Notes: generated by a model not told the origin, from the letters alone. A DNA stretch of 64,000 nt from Flavobacterium phragmitis (GCF_900112575.1 NZ_FOMH01000005.1:124001-188000), one strand, 5' to 3'. Shown: positions 9,401 through 18,448, counted from the first letter of the stretch. Made by a program: numbers and translations.

Positions 9401-12400
9401 TGTAATTAATACAGTATAATTTCCAGAAGCAAGATTAACAGCAGTTGCAGTTGTTTGAACTGGATTTGTATTCCATGAATAAGTGTATCCTGCAGTACCG
9501 CCAGAAACAGTTACCGTTGCAGTACCGTTGTTTCCTCCGCCACAGCTAGCATCTGTTTGGTTTTTTACCGTGCTCAAAGCATTTTGAGGCTGTGAAATAG
9601 TAATAGTACAAGTCGTAGTGTAACCTAATTTATCTGTGGCAGTTACAGTATGTAAACCAGCGTTTAATGCAACAGCCTGCGCTGTTGTTTCTCCATTATC
9701 CCATAAGTAAGTATAGTCACCATTACCTCCAATAGCTGTTACGGTTGCTTTACCAGTATTTTCTCCAAAACATTTTACAGGGCTGTCTTGAGATATACTG
9801 CAAGAAAGTACATTTGGTTCCGTTATCGTTACAGTGCAAGTCGTTGTACAGCCTTTAGAGTCGGTTACGGTTACAGAATGTAATCCCGCACTCAATGCTG
9901 TTGCAGTTTGAGTCGTTTCATTATTATCCCATAAGTAAGTATAATTTCCGTTACCGCCAATTGGTGTTACAGTAGCTTCTCCATTACTTAAACCATTTGA
10001 AGTAACTGCTTTATTTTGTGTAATGGAACAGCTTAAAGCAGTAGTTGGCTGTAGTATTATAACTGAATTGGATTGAGAAGAACAAGAATCTGTTACTGTT
10101 AAAGTATAAGTTCCAGCAGGAAGGTTTGAAACTGTTGCAGTAGTTCCAACTTCAACATTGGCACTGTTTTTCCAAGAATAAGTTACAGTTCCCACGGCAT
10201 TGCTTATAGTTCCCGCTGTTACAGTTCCTGTGCTTTCGCCAAAGCATGAAACGTCAGTTTTAGAAGAATCTCCAAGAGCTAATGAAGCGTTTGGCTGTGA
10301 AATTGTCACAGAATTTGATACAGAAGAACAAGAATCTGTTACCGATAGAGTGTAAGTTCCAGCAGGAAGGTTTGAAACTGTTGCTGTAGTACCGACTTCA
10401 ACATTGGCACTGTTTTTCCAAGAGTAAACTATAGTTCCTACAGCATTTGTTATAGTTCCAGCAGTTACAGATCCAGTACTGGTTCCGAAGCAGGAAACAT
10501 CAGTTTTAGAAGAATCTCCTAAAGTTAATGCACCACTTGGCTGTAAAATACTTATAGTTAATGTTCCTTGACAGCCATTGACATCTGTAGCGGTAACTTC
10601 ATAATTTCCAAAACCTAAATTATTTAAGGTTTGAGAAGTGCCAGTATAAGCCGAACCATTCTTTTTCCAAGAATAAGTATAAGGAGCAACTCCGCCTGAA
10701 GCATTATTTACTGTAATTGATCCCGTAGATTGATTGAAACATTTTACATCTACGTGTGAAGCCGTTGCTTCTGTTATTGTAACAGTGCTTTTTGTAACCA
10801 CTACAGGTTTTATATCGAAACAGTTGGACGAATTTGTTCCTTTTATATAATAAGTACCAGGAATTGCTGCGCTGGAATTGGCAAGCGGAATTGTTGCCGC
10901 TAAATCTGTCCAATAAGTATAAGTCAATCCTGTTGTGCTTCCAGCAATTATACTGGCAGCGGTTAAATCTAATGAAGTTGCCGGTGCACAAATAGGAAGC
11001 GGATTAGTTACTATAACCGTTGGTTTTGTATTTACATTCACTACAATCGCTTTTTTAGGACCAATACAAGCATTTGTTTTTCCTTCGGCAACGTAATAGG
11101 TAAACTGACCTGCTGTTGTAGTCGAAGGAGTTATAGATTGCTGTGCAGTCGAAGTTGCAGTGAGGTAATAGTATAATGTATATTCTGGTTTTGTTGCAAC
11201 AGCAGTTAAAGGAACTGCAATATCTCCAATACAATAATTTACTGGATCTGGAATCGTAGGCGTTGTTGTAATACTTTCAATAGTAATCGTAAATTGAAAG
11301 TAACAGCCACTGCTGGCTCCTCCAGGAGGAATAGCATAATAAGTTGAGGTTCCAACTGTTGCTGGAAACGGATTGTTAATCGTGTATTGAGTTGTAGTAC
11401 CAGCCACAACAGGATAAGCATTATAAAATGTTGATCCAGTAGGAAATGATCCTAATACATCGGTTACTGGAATTGATGTCATAGAACTGTTGCAAAAAGT
11501 AAAAGCAATAGTTGGTGGTGTTGCCTGACAATTTGCATTAGTGTAATCTGTTGAATTGATAGAGGTCTGAAGCGGAGCTGCTATAGAAGTTCCTGTACAG
11601 TTTCCAGAGTTGGTATAACCTAAAATTAAAGACTTATCAGCTACAGTTACTCCAGAATTTGCTCCTTTTCCACTCAATACACCATTTACCTGAATATTGT
11701 TATTACAGTTTGAGTTTTTAAGTAAAGCACAGTTTTCTGTAGCTTTTAATTTGAATGTTAATTCAGCCAAAACAGTGTCTGGATTAGAAGGTAATGGTAA
11801 TGTGCCTATATCCCAAACTATCGATCCATTGGCCCCAATTGTTGGTTCATATGTTAATGAGTTTGGGGTAGGAAGCGGAGAAAAATTTACAATTCCCGCG
11901 ATACTACCGTTAACAAATGTCGCATTGTATGGAATAGGAATCACAATTTTACTGTTTTGTATGGCTTCTGAACCTTTGTTTTTTATTTGTACTTTGTAAC
12001 CAAGTTCCTGACCTGGCAAAACGGTATACGGACCTGCACCAGCATTATTTCCGTTGATAGTTGTAGCAGTAAGTACACCTTCAATTTCTGGAACATAAGC
12101 ATCAACTGCCATTACTATAGAAAAAATGGCGTAAGTATCAACTGTAGATCCGTATCTAAAAGTGGTTGAAGTCTGGTTATTTCCAATAAGGTCTTTCGCG
12201 CTGTTTGGCAGGTTGAACATACTGATATCTATACCTGAATTATTGATTAAATTCGGATTTCTATTATTTCCTCCAGTATTTATGGTAGAATTAAAGAAAT
12301 TAGTTGCAGTATTTGCCGAGTGACTTAAGCTTTGATAAGTGTTTGTATTTAATCTTTGAATTTGAAAATAATCGCCATCATAATATAAGTCGCCTTCTCC

Positions 12401-13222
12401 CGCCATGATACCCAGTTTGATACCAACAGGACCAGATGTCACCGAATTAAATCCAGAAACAGGAATAGTGTAATTTGCAGTTGTATTATTTGTCACAAAG
12501 GCATGACCATCAAAAACAGTAATGTCTCTGTTTTTCATGTTTGAGTTTTCATAAATAACAACTAAACCCCATCCAGCATATTTTCCTATCGTACCTCCAT
12601 CAGCACCTTCGGTTGCAGCTATATTGGCGGCAAAATATTCTCCAACTCCATTAGCTCTTACATAATCGGTAACTTCTGCATAGGCAGAAAACATATTATT
12701 ATCTGCATTGGTTGGAAAATAAATATCAGTAGCTGTAAATTCAGTGTAATCAGTATTTACAGGACCTTTGAATAAAATTTTTCTTTTATCTAAAGTTTTA
12801 GTTACGCCATTTTTAGTAACAGTAAAAGAATTAGGACTATTAGCGGCATCAGAAACCCTTCCTGTCCAATACAAACCTGCATAAACAATGTTGTAGCAGT
12901 TTGTTAATTTCGCACCGCTGTCATTCAGCAGATCCAAAGTGGCTCCAGAAGAATTATGAGTTTGATTATTAGTATCCCTGTCCACATAAACCATTGGATT
13001 GGTTCCATTAGGTTCAGTGTTACTATAATTCTGTAAAGTCAAATTGCTATTTCCAATCATCGTAAAATCTCCTTTGATTTTATAGATTGTTCTGGCAGGA
13101 GAATAAGAAGAAGTTCTTTCTTTAAACGGTTTTATTACTTGCGCATTCCCTTCATTAATACCAATAACTAGAATTAAAAAGAAATTAAAAACCGTAAAAC
13201 ATTGAGAGTATATTTTTTTCAT
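6464..13222 (-). CDS. SprB-like giant surface adhesin, T9SS type B sorting domain
   Basis: The 2252-residue protein has a signal peptide (to about residue 28). An N-terminal region of about 370 residues is followed by DUF11-like repeats. SprB-type repeats with DVKCFNQSTGSI and YTYSWKKNG patterns span about residues 825-1285. HYR-like Cys-containing repeats (DTTAPIFTG, CDTDVTNI) span about 1297-1630, then three VANDD-type cadherin or Ig-like modules follow to about 2080. The last ~105 residues form the gliding-motility-associated C-terminal domain, with PRNAFSPNGDGMNDTF, EIYNRWGILVFE and LPTGTYFYII. Such proteins are exported by T9SS and act as surface adhesins, in some cases in gliding. Two 82-residue repeats are nearly identical. 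Which surface it binds cannot be read from the sequence. Confidence 0.92.
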   Translation of the reverse strand: MKKIYSQCFTVFNFFLILVIGINEGNAQVIKPFKERTSSYSPARTIYKIKGDFTMIGNSNLTLQNYSNTEPNGTNPMVYVDRDTNNQTHNSSGATLDLLNDSGAKLTNCYNIVYAGLYWTGRVSDAANSPNSFTVTKNGVTKTLDKRKILFKGPVNTDYTEFTATDIYFPTNADNNMFSAYAEVTDYVRANGVGEYFAANIAATEGADGGTIGKYAGWGLVVIYENSNMKNRDITVFDGHAFVTNNTTANYTIPVSGFNSVTSGPVGIKLGIMAGEGDLYYDGDYFQIQRLNTNTYQSLSHSANTATNFFNSTINTGGNNRNPNLINNSGIDISMFNLPNSAKDLIGNNQTSTTFRYGSTVDTYAIFSIVMAVDAYVPEIEGVLTATTINGNNAGAGPYTVLPGQELGYKVQIKNKGSEAIQNSKIVIPIPYNATFVNGSIAGIVNFSPLPTPNSLTYEPTIGANGSIVWDIGTLPLPSNPDTVLAELTFKLKATENCALLKNSNCNNNIQVNGVLSGKGANSGVTVADKSLILGYTNSGNCTGTSIAAPLQTSINSTDYTNANCQATPPTIAFTFCNSSMTSIPVTDVLGSFPTGSTFYNAYPVVAGTTTQYTINNPFPATVGTSTYYAIPPGGASSGCYFQFTITIESITTTPTIPDPVNYCIGDIAVPLTAVATKPEYTLYYYLTATSTAQQSITPSTTTAGQFTYYVAEGKTNACIGPKKAIVVNVNTKPTVIVTNPLPICAPATSLDLTAASIIAGSTTGLTYTYWTDLAATIPLANSSAAIPGTYYIKGTNSSNCFDIKPVVVTKSTVTITEATASHVDVKCFNQSTGSITVNNASGGVAPYTYSWKKNGSAYTGTSQTLNNLGFGNYEVTATDVNGCQGTLTISILQPSGALTLGDSSKTDVSCFGTSTGSVTAGTITNAVGTIVYSWKNSANVEVGTTATVSNLPAGTYTLSVTDSCSSVSNSVTISQPNASLALGDSSKTDVSCFGESTGTVTAGTISNAVGTVTYSWKNSANVEVGTTATVSNLPAGTYTLTVTDSCSSQSNSVIILQPTTALSCSITQNKAVTSNGLSNGEATVTPIGGNGNYTYLWDNNETTQTATALSAGLHSVTVTDSKGCTTTCTVTITEPNVLSCSISQDSPVKCFGENTGKATVTAIGGNGDYTYLWDNGETTAQAVALNAGLHTVTATDKLGYTTTCTITISQPQNALSTVKNQTDASCGGGNNGTATVTVSGGTAGYTYSWNTNPVQTTATAVNLASGNYTVLITDANGCTISESFIILDGDSIIPVINPLPETTTISCPAEPVFAQATATDNTGTIASLTYTDTITAGNCVGSYTKTRTWIAKDICGNASLPVSQTIIVQDNTAPTWTTQAGTLDRTIECSNQNALTAAQALFPEASDSCDTDVTNIVKVSGQFVASANCGNAGTYTNTWTVTDDCGNISDTFTQVITIQDTTAPIFTGNLPSDIEVSCDAVPEPAEMQASDNCNGDLPIVFTETKSDILNGCPTNYTLTRTWKTSDCAGNTVSFTQIIKVKDTTPPTGTAPANVTNLASIDLIPTGSPADIKDAADNCSPTVNITVTDTNSGCNGNVYILTRTYTLTDCAGNKTELVQSFSVDCRVKKVIVANDDNAGPIAGVNHTTPNVINVFTNDTLDGVLVNPADVILTTVTPNNYLHLNPDGSIDVLPNAPVGTLTLVYQICEKAQTDNCDTATVTITIEAPKMTVTATPTCVNDVPYIDYVVTPVNFTPVDNVTITWTDSSNNTITTMPNLALSGRILWPGAVVDGTGKGIDWPGWIFENNKWVQGADGFEKLRPTANLVISLNPTETITVNYPPADPYCTARPTFVIVANDDSPTPITVPAVATTVINVFTNDLLNNTAVNPADVTLTTVTPDPKGILTLNADGSVTVAANAPVGTYTLTYQICEKADAGNCDTAIVTVIIQDAPAPPTPVVANDDNYNNIGCNTFGVVGNVLSNDLKGAVPATLQLVDFTLITQNGDRTNPNITIDNAGNVTVSSLTPAGTYIYSYRICDKLSSQNCDTATVTIVVVPNGVTQISSTACTDDSSLINLTSLLPEGSPITGTWVDKNNTNALQGSVLNPFGLALGSYAFEYLIADEKCPRSIVLNMEVNDDCKVLACGDVLPRNAFSPNGDGMNDTFKIDNIDDVTCYPGNTVEIYNRWGILVFETVNYNNTTNFFDGTSRGRTTIKQSDGLPTGTYFYIINYKSLDGNNTIQENKLDGYLYLSK
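10077..10568 (-). repeat. Tandem 246-bp repeat inside the adhesin gene
   Basis: Two adjacent units spaced exactly 246 bp (82 codons) encode near-identical SprB-type repeats, each with TDVSCFG and the YSWKNSANVEVGTTATVSNL stretch. The high nucleotide identity suggests recent duplication and scope for copy-number change by recombination. Confidence 0.8.
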
Positions 13223-13238
13223 AGTAATAGTTTTTTAA

Positions 13239-13790
13239 TTATCCGCCTATAGATATTTTGTAAAGGAGAACATATTTTGAAGTATCGTTTTGGATCAGAT
13301 TACTGATTGTGGCAGGAGTTGTATCAATTTTTGAAATAATGATGATGTATTGTAATTTTTCAAAATCAGAGAAAGAGTTCAAATCGATAGACTTGTTTAA
13401 ATCTGCTGCTTTTTCAATTTTAATCGTTACAATCTGAATGTCGCTTTTTGAAGAAACCGAAGTGTTTAGGCTGTTAATAGAATTGCTGTCTGTGAATAAG
13501 GCTGTTGGCACATCGCCATAAGTCTTTGCTTCCCCCGAAGAAGCATAAACTGCCGATTGTAAATCAAACAGTAGATGTTTAAGATTACTAAGCTTAGAAT
13601 TCTGCCCAGAGTTTTCTAAGTTTGTTAAGTACGAATCCACATTTTCAATTTGACCAAATGAAAAATTTGTCATTAAAAAAAACAGCAGGAAAAAAATGTT
13701 TTTTTGAAAAATGTTCTTTTTGAAAGAAAAAATAAACTTACAATTATTAACAAATTTTACTGCTTTTTCAAGAGTAGATTTAGCTCTCAT
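13239..13790 (-). CDS. Small exported protein heading the adhesin cluster
   Basis: This 183-residue protein of unknown function lies 16 bp before the giant adhesin, so the two are probably cotranscribed. A basic N-terminal stretch of about 30 residues precedes a hydrophobic segment ending MTNFSFGQ, a plausible signal peptide; the start could therefore lie further downstream than the annotated ATG. The remaining ~135 residues contain Ser- and Asn-rich parts and two beta-rich segments (IQIVTIKIEKA and YIIIISK). I recognise no domain. A CAAAGTTA box (minus-strand TAnnTTTG) is present at 13837-13844. Confidence 0.7.
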   Translation of the reverse strand: MRAKSTLEKAVKFVNNCKFIFSFKKNIFQKNIFFLLFFLMTNFSFGQIENVDSYLTNLENSGQNSKLSNLKHLLFDLQSAVYASSGEAKTYGDVPTALFTDSNSINSLNTSVSSKSDIQIVTIKIEKAADLNKSIDLNSFSDFEKLQYIIIISKIDTTPATISNLIQNDTSKYVLLYKISIGG

Positions 13791-14294
13791 AACTCAAAGA
13801 TTTTGTTTTAATGTATTTAAAGTATTTTAACAGAATCAAAGTTATATAGTCCGTTTATTTTTGATTTTTTTTCTCTGCAACTAACCTAAAAACTCGTTGA
13901 AATGATCTTTTTTAACAAAAAATAGCGTTAAAAAGCATTTTTTTTAACCTAAAAAAGCAAATTTTTTAATGTGTTTTTTTTGCTTTTTTGACGAAAATTC
14001 GTTCTTTTGAAATATTGTAAATATTTAAAAATCAGATATTTAGTTAATTTTTTACAAATATGGATAATATCGATTAAATGCGGATTTTATAGATGAAGAA
14101 CATAAAACAAAAAAATAGAGCCATTTTAATTTTACCTAAATGTTAACCCTTTAGAAAAGAATCGTACTTGTTAAAATTTTGATATAATGTTAACAGAAAT
14201 AAAAAAAAGAAAAGGTTTAAAATATCTTTTGTACATTAGAAGTTAAATAAAAATATGAGCCTTCTTATCTAGGTTTTTTTAAATTTAACTGCTT
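13791..14294. other. Long AT-rich intergenic region between divergent operons
   Basis: About 500 bp separate the adhesin cluster (leftward) and the polyphosphate operon (rightward). It holds a minus-strand TAnnTTTG-type box at 13837-13844, runs of T and A, and three scattered TGTTAAM words (14141, 14169, 14188). No convincing ORF, RNA gene or strong hairpin was seen. Confidence 0.6.
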
Positions 14295-14780
14295 ATGAAA
14301 AATCTTATTTTAATACGTCATGCTAAATCAAGTTGGGAAGCACCTTTAAAAGATTTTGATCGTCCGTTGATGAAAAGGGGAATCTTAGATGCGCATGATG
14401 TCTCATTAAGTATTTCCAAATATCTTCCTAAAACATATATAATTTGGAGCAGTACTGCTGCTAGAGCCTCAGAAACCGCTTTGATTTTTGCACAAAATCT
14501 TTCTTATCCTTTAGAAAGCATCATTTTTAGAGATGATTTGTACACTTTTGATGAAAGACAACTGGAAAAGGTTATCAAATCATGTGATAATAGTTTAGAA
14601 AGCGTTATTCTTTTTGGACATAACGAGGCTATTACAAATTTTGTTAATAAATTTGGAGATGTTTTTATAGAGAATGTTCCAACTTCTGGCTTTGTCTCGT
14701 TGCAATTTGATGCCGATAACTGGAACACGATAGATAAAGGCAAAACTCATAAAACTATTTTCCCCAAAGATTTAAAATAA
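14295..14780 (+). CDS. SixA-like histidine phosphatase
   Basis: This 161-residue protein belongs to the histidine phosphatase superfamily. The catalytic RHAKSSW is at residues 8-14, with His9 as the phospho-acceptor, and the second core His is in LFGHNEA (His109). SixA in E. coli removes phosphate from phosphohistidine; the substrate here is not known. It ends 5 bases before the GTG of ppk1, so the pair is almost surely cotranscribed. Confidence 0.88.
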   Translation: MKNLILIRHAKSSWEAPLKDFDRPLMKRGILDAHDVSLSISKYLPKTYIIWSSTAARASETALIFAQNLSYPLESIIFRDDLYTFDERQLEKVIKSCDNSLESVILFGHNEAITNFVNKFGDVFIENVPTSGFVSLQFDADNWNTIDKGKTHKTIFPKDLK

Positions 14781-14785
14781 TAACA

Positions 14786-16864
14786 GTGTACGAACAGAAA
14801 TATATCGATAGAGAAAAAAGCTGGTTGGCGTTTAATGCAAGAGTGCTTCAAGAAGCAGCAGATAACACAGTTCCGCTTTTAGACAGACTACGTTTTGTTG
14901 GAATTTTTTCAAACAATTTAGACGAATTTTTTAGGGTTCGGTACGCAGCCATTCGACGATTAAGTCTTTCGGGCATTTCTGGAGAAAAATATTTAGGAGG
15001 TATTTCAGCTCATCAATTAATTAAAGATATTACAGAAATTGTAATTCAGCAGCAGTCAGAAAGTTTACGTATTCTTGGAAATATCGAAGCCGAACTTGAA
15101 GCTGAGAATATTTTTATTATCAACGAAACACAGATAACACCAAAACAAGAATGTTTTCTGAAGGACTTTTATACGCAAAAATTAAGTCCAGAATTGGTAA
15201 CAATCATTTTAAATGATTTAGCCGTTTTTCCAATTCTAAAAGATACTTTAGGCTATCTGGCGGTTCGTTTAGAGTTAAAAAATGATGAAGTTCGTTATGC
15301 TTTGATTGAAATTCCGAAAAACATAAACCGTTTTGTTGTCCTTCCTTCTGAAGATGAAAAACAATATGTTATTTTAATTGATGATGTAATTCGTTTTAAA
15401 CTGAAAAACATCTTTAATATCTTTGATTATAAGACTGTTTCAGCTCATATGATTAAAATTACTCGTGACGCTCAATTGGATATTGATAGTGATTTGAGTA
15501 AAAGTATGTTGGAAAAAATTGCTTCATCTGTAAAAGATCGTCGTATTGGAGAACCGGTTCGCTTTATTTACGACAGTTTGATTGAAGACGATACTTTGCG
15601 TTTCTTTTTGGATAAAATGAAAATCGTAGAAACCGATAGTATAATTCCGGGAGGAAGATATCACAATCGTCGTGATTATATGAGTTTTCCAAATCTAGGA
15701 CGTTACGATTTATTGTATAAACCAAATGAGCCGTTACCAGTACCAGGTTTAAGTTTGGACGGAAGTATTTTAGAAAAAATTAGTAAAAAAGATTATTTGG
15801 TGCATGCGCCATATCAATCATTTTCATATTTAACTAAGTTTTTACGTGAAGCAGCTTTAGATCCAAAAGTGACAAGCATCAAGATTACATTATATCGTTT
15901 GGCTAAGAATTCGCAGATTATCAGCTCGTTGATAAATGCAGCTAAAAATGGTAAACGTGTAGTGGTGCAGATCGAGCTTCAGGCGCGTTTTGATGAAGCT
16001 TCGAATATCTCGTATGCAGAGCAGATGCAGACCGAAGGAATCGAATTGATTTTTGGAATAAAAGGGCTTAAAGTACACAGTAAAATATGTGTGATTGAAA
16101 GAATGGAAGAGGGTAAAAACCGTCGCTACGGCTTTATTTCGACAGGAAATTTCAACGAATCTACAGCTAAAATATATACAGACGTAACATTATTAACTTG
16201 TCATCAAGGAATCTTAAAAGATACATCAAAAATATTTGAGTTCTTTGATATCAATTACAGAGTTCATAGATACAAACATTTAATTGTATCGCCTCATTAT
16301 ACGAGAACCAAATTTATAAAACTAATTGATCGTGAGATTCTTCATGCTTTGGCTGGAAGAAAAACACACATCAAGTTAAAAATGAATAGTTTATCCGATT
16401 TTAAAATGATCGATAAATTGTATGAAGCTAGTAATGCAGGTGTTAAAATACAGTTGCAAGTAAGAGGGATTTGTTCTCTTATTCCAGGAATTCCGGGAAT
16501 GAGCGAAAACATCGAAGCGATTAGTATTGTCGATAATTACTTGGAACATTCAAGAGTCTATATTTTTGGAAACGCAGGACTCACAGAAGTCTATATTTCT
16601 TCAGCCGATTTTATGACTCGAAATCTAGATGGAAGAGTTGAGGTAACCTGCCCGATTTATGACCTTGAAATTAAAAAAGAACTAATAGATAATTTCAACA
16701 TTGCCTGGAAAGGAAATGTAAAAGTAAGATACCATTCTTATAAATTAGATAATAAGTATAAACCTAAAAATCATCATGCCCCGTTTAGAGCGCAATTTGA
16801 GACCTATAAATATTATCAGAACAAAATCGCCGTACTAGATGAGGTTCCTCAAAAAGTAAATTAA
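14786..16864 (+). CDS. ppk1: Polyphosphate kinase 1
   Basis: The enzyme makes long-chain inorganic polyphosphate from ATP. At 692 residues it has the family length. The N-terminal domain starts with REKSWLAFNARVLQEA. The catalytic His is His431 in KVHSKICVIE, followed by FISTGNFNESTAKIYTD, and a second conserved His is in YLEHSRVYIF. The start is GTG, because no ATG lies upstream of the conserved KSWLAFN and the GTG is only 5 bases after the previous stop. The Ppx/GppA gene follows in the same direction. Confidence 0.95.
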   Translation: MYEQKYIDREKSWLAFNARVLQEAADNTVPLLDRLRFVGIFSNNLDEFFRVRYAAIRRLSLSGISGEKYLGGISAHQLIKDITEIVIQQQSESLRILGNIEAELEAENIFIINETQITPKQECFLKDFYTQKLSPELVTIILNDLAVFPILKDTLGYLAVRLELKNDEVRYALIEIPKNINRFVVLPSEDEKQYVILIDDVIRFKLKNIFNIFDYKTVSAHMIKITRDAQLDIDSDLSKSMLEKIASSVKDRRIGEPVRFIYDSLIEDDTLRFFLDKMKIVETDSIIPGGRYHNRRDYMSFPNLGRYDLLYKPNEPLPVPGLSLDGSILEKISKKDYLVHAPYQSFSYLTKFLREAALDPKVTSIKITLYRLAKNSQIISSLINAAKNGKRVVVQIELQARFDEASNISYAEQMQTEGIELIFGIKGLKVHSKICVIERMEEGKNRRYGFISTGNFNESTAKIYTDVTLLTCHQGILKDTSKIFEFFDINYRVHRYKHLIVSPHYTRTKFIKLIDREILHALAGRKTHIKLKMNSLSDFKMIDKLYEASNAGVKIQLQVRGICSLIPGIPGMSENIEAISIVDNYLEHSRVYIFGNAGLTEVYISSADFMTRNLDGRVEVTCPIYDLEIKKELIDNFNIAWKGNVKVRYHSYKLDNKYKPKNHHAPFRAQFETYKYYQNKIAVLDEVPQKVN

Positions 16865-16900
16865 TTTAAAAAAAAACAATTTCAAAATCATAAAGTGAGC

Positions 16901-17791
16901 ATGATTAATATTAGGAAGTTTGCAGCAATAGATATCGGATCAAATGCCATGAGGCTTCTGATAGCTAACGTTGTAGAACAAGAAGGAAAAGAACCACAGT
17001 TTAACAAAAGTTCCCTTGTTCGTGTACCAATTCGTTTAGGGCAGGATGCCTTTACAGTTGGAGAGATTTCACCAGAAAATATAGATCGAATGGTGGATGC
17101 CATGAAAGCATTCAACCTTTTGATGAAAGTACATAAAGTTGAACGTTATATGGCTTTTGCAACTTCTGCAATGCGCGAAGCCTATAATGCAAAAGAAGTT
17201 GTGGCTTTAATTAAGAAAAAAGCAGATATTAAAATCGAAATAATTGATGGTAAAAAAGAAGCTGCTATTATTGCTTCTACCGATTTACATCATTTAATTA
17301 AATCGGACGAAACTTATCTTTTTGTGGATGTTGGAGGTGGAAGCACGGAGTTTACACTTTTCTCTTCTGGAAAAATGATTACTTCAAGATCTTTCAAAGC
17401 AGGAACAGTTCGTTTGTTGAATAATATGGTGCATGATGTGGTTTGGGATGAAATCGAAAAATGGATTAAAACCAATACAGCAGATTATGAAGAGGTTACA
17501 CTTATTGGATCTGGTGGAAACATCAACAAGCTTTTTAAAATGTCTGGAAAACAGCAGGAAAAACCGCTATCTTACATTTATATCAACTCACAATACGCTT
17601 TCTTAAATTCATTGACATACGAACAGAGAATTGCAGAATTAGGATTAAATTCTGACCGTGCCGATGTAATTATCCACGCAACAAGAATTTATCTGAATGC
17701 AATGAAATGGAGTGGAGCCCGCCAGATTTATGTTCCTAAAATCGGACTTTCTGATGGTATCGTAAAAGCGATGTATTATGGTAAAATTTAA
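16901..17791 (+). CDS. Ppx/GppA family phosphatase (exopolyphosphatase-like)
   Basis: This ASKHA-fold phosphatase has 296 residues from the ATG at 16901; an in-frame GTG at 16895 would add two. The phosphate-binding motifs are AIDIGSNAMRLLI near the N-terminus and FVDVGGGSTEFTLF around residue 145, with LIGSGGNINKL as the later nucleotide-loop-like motif. It lacks the C-terminal HD domain found in long Ppx proteins. Linked to ppk1 it probably degrades polyphosphate, though pppGpp hydrolysis is the alternative in this family. Confidence 0.88.
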   Translation: MINIRKFAAIDIGSNAMRLLIANVVEQEGKEPQFNKSSLVRVPIRLGQDAFTVGEISPENIDRMVDAMKAFNLLMKVHKVERYMAFATSAMREAYNAKEVVALIKKKADIKIEIIDGKKEAAIIASTDLHHLIKSDETYLFVDVGGGSTEFTLFSSGKMITSRSFKAGTVRLLNNMVHDVVWDEIEKWIKTNTADYEEVTLIGSGGNINKLFKMSGKQQEKPLSYIYINSQYAFLNSLTYEQRIAELGLNSDRADVIIHATRIYLNAMKWSGARQIYVPKIGLSDGIVKAMYYGKI

Positions 17792-17811
17792 TTTTTAAAG
17801 TTTTTTTAATA

Positions 17812-17860
17812 GCCACGAATTCACCAATTATTTGCAAATATTAATTCGTGAATTCGTGGC
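17812..17860. repeat. Intergenic palindrome, GCCACGAATTCAC family
   Basis: GCCACGAATTCAC (17812-17824) is perfectly mirrored by GTGAATTCGTGGC (17848-17860). It separates the polyphosphate operon from the Crp/Fnr gene and may act as a terminator. Confidence 0.75.
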
Positions 17861-17873
17861 AAATATTTTTCTA

Positions 17874-18434
17874 ATGAAATCAATTTTTCAGACCATTCAA
17901 GATTTTTCAGTAGAAGAATTAAATCTTTTAGATGATTTAATTACTATTCGGACTTTGAAAAAAGGAGAGTTCTTATTGTCTGAAAATCAAGTTTGCAATG
18001 AAATTGTATTCATAAAAAAAGGAATTTTACGTTCCTTTTTTTTAAACCATAAAGGCGACGAAATTACCAATTGTTTTGCTTTTGAAAATGAATTTATGGC
18101 ATCTTTCGCCAGTTTTATAACTGAACAAAAGGCAGAAGAAAACATTCAGGCTCTTATCGATACAGAATTACAGGTCTTAAATCGTAAAGCTCTGGAAAAA
18201 CTGTATCAATCAGGTTTTAATTGGCAGGAAACGGGAAGAAAACTGACTGAATTAGAATTTGTAAACCTGCATAAAAGAATGGTTTCTTTTCAGAAATTAT
18301 CAGGTTCACAACGCTATGAAGAACTTTATAAAAATCATCAAAAATATTTACAGTTAATTCCGTTGCAATACTTGGCTTCTTATTTAGGAATAACTCCAAG
18401 ACATTTAAGCCGAATTAGAAAAACAGTAGCTTAG
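17874..18434 (+). CDS. Crp/Fnr family transcriptional regulator
   Basis: The 186-residue protein has an N-terminal cyclic-nucleotide-binding-like beta roll (LKKGEFLLSENQVCNEIVFIKKGILRSFF) and a C-terminal helix-turn-helix (PLQYLASYLGITPRHLSRIRK). I start at the ATG at 17874, because the upstream in-frame codons run into the palindromic repeat. No Fnr-type N-terminal cysteine cluster is visible. The next gene is an oxidoreductase with a 12-bp palindrome in front of it, a candidate target. Confidence 0.88.
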   Translation: MKSIFQTIQDFSVEELNLLDDLITIRTLKKGEFLLSENQVCNEIVFIKKGILRSFFLNHKGDEITNCFAFENEFMASFASFITEQKAEENIQALIDTELQVLNRKALEKLYQSGFNWQETGRKLTELEFVNLHKRMVSFQKLSGSQRYEELYKNHQKYLQLIPLQYLASYLGITPRHLSRIRKTVA

Positions 18435-18448
18435 ATTTAAAAGTTTTA

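Noticed and set aside
7803..12169. Several open frames on both strands inside the adhesin gene
   Set aside because: They are shadows of a repetitive, Thr- and Asn-rich coding sequence; the 2252-residue frame has signal peptide, repeats and sorting domain in order.
14141..14194. Pho-box-like TGTTAAM words upstream of the polyphosphate operon
   Set aside because: The three words are 28 and 19 bases apart, not at a helical-turn period, so binding by a PhoB-type regulator is not supported.
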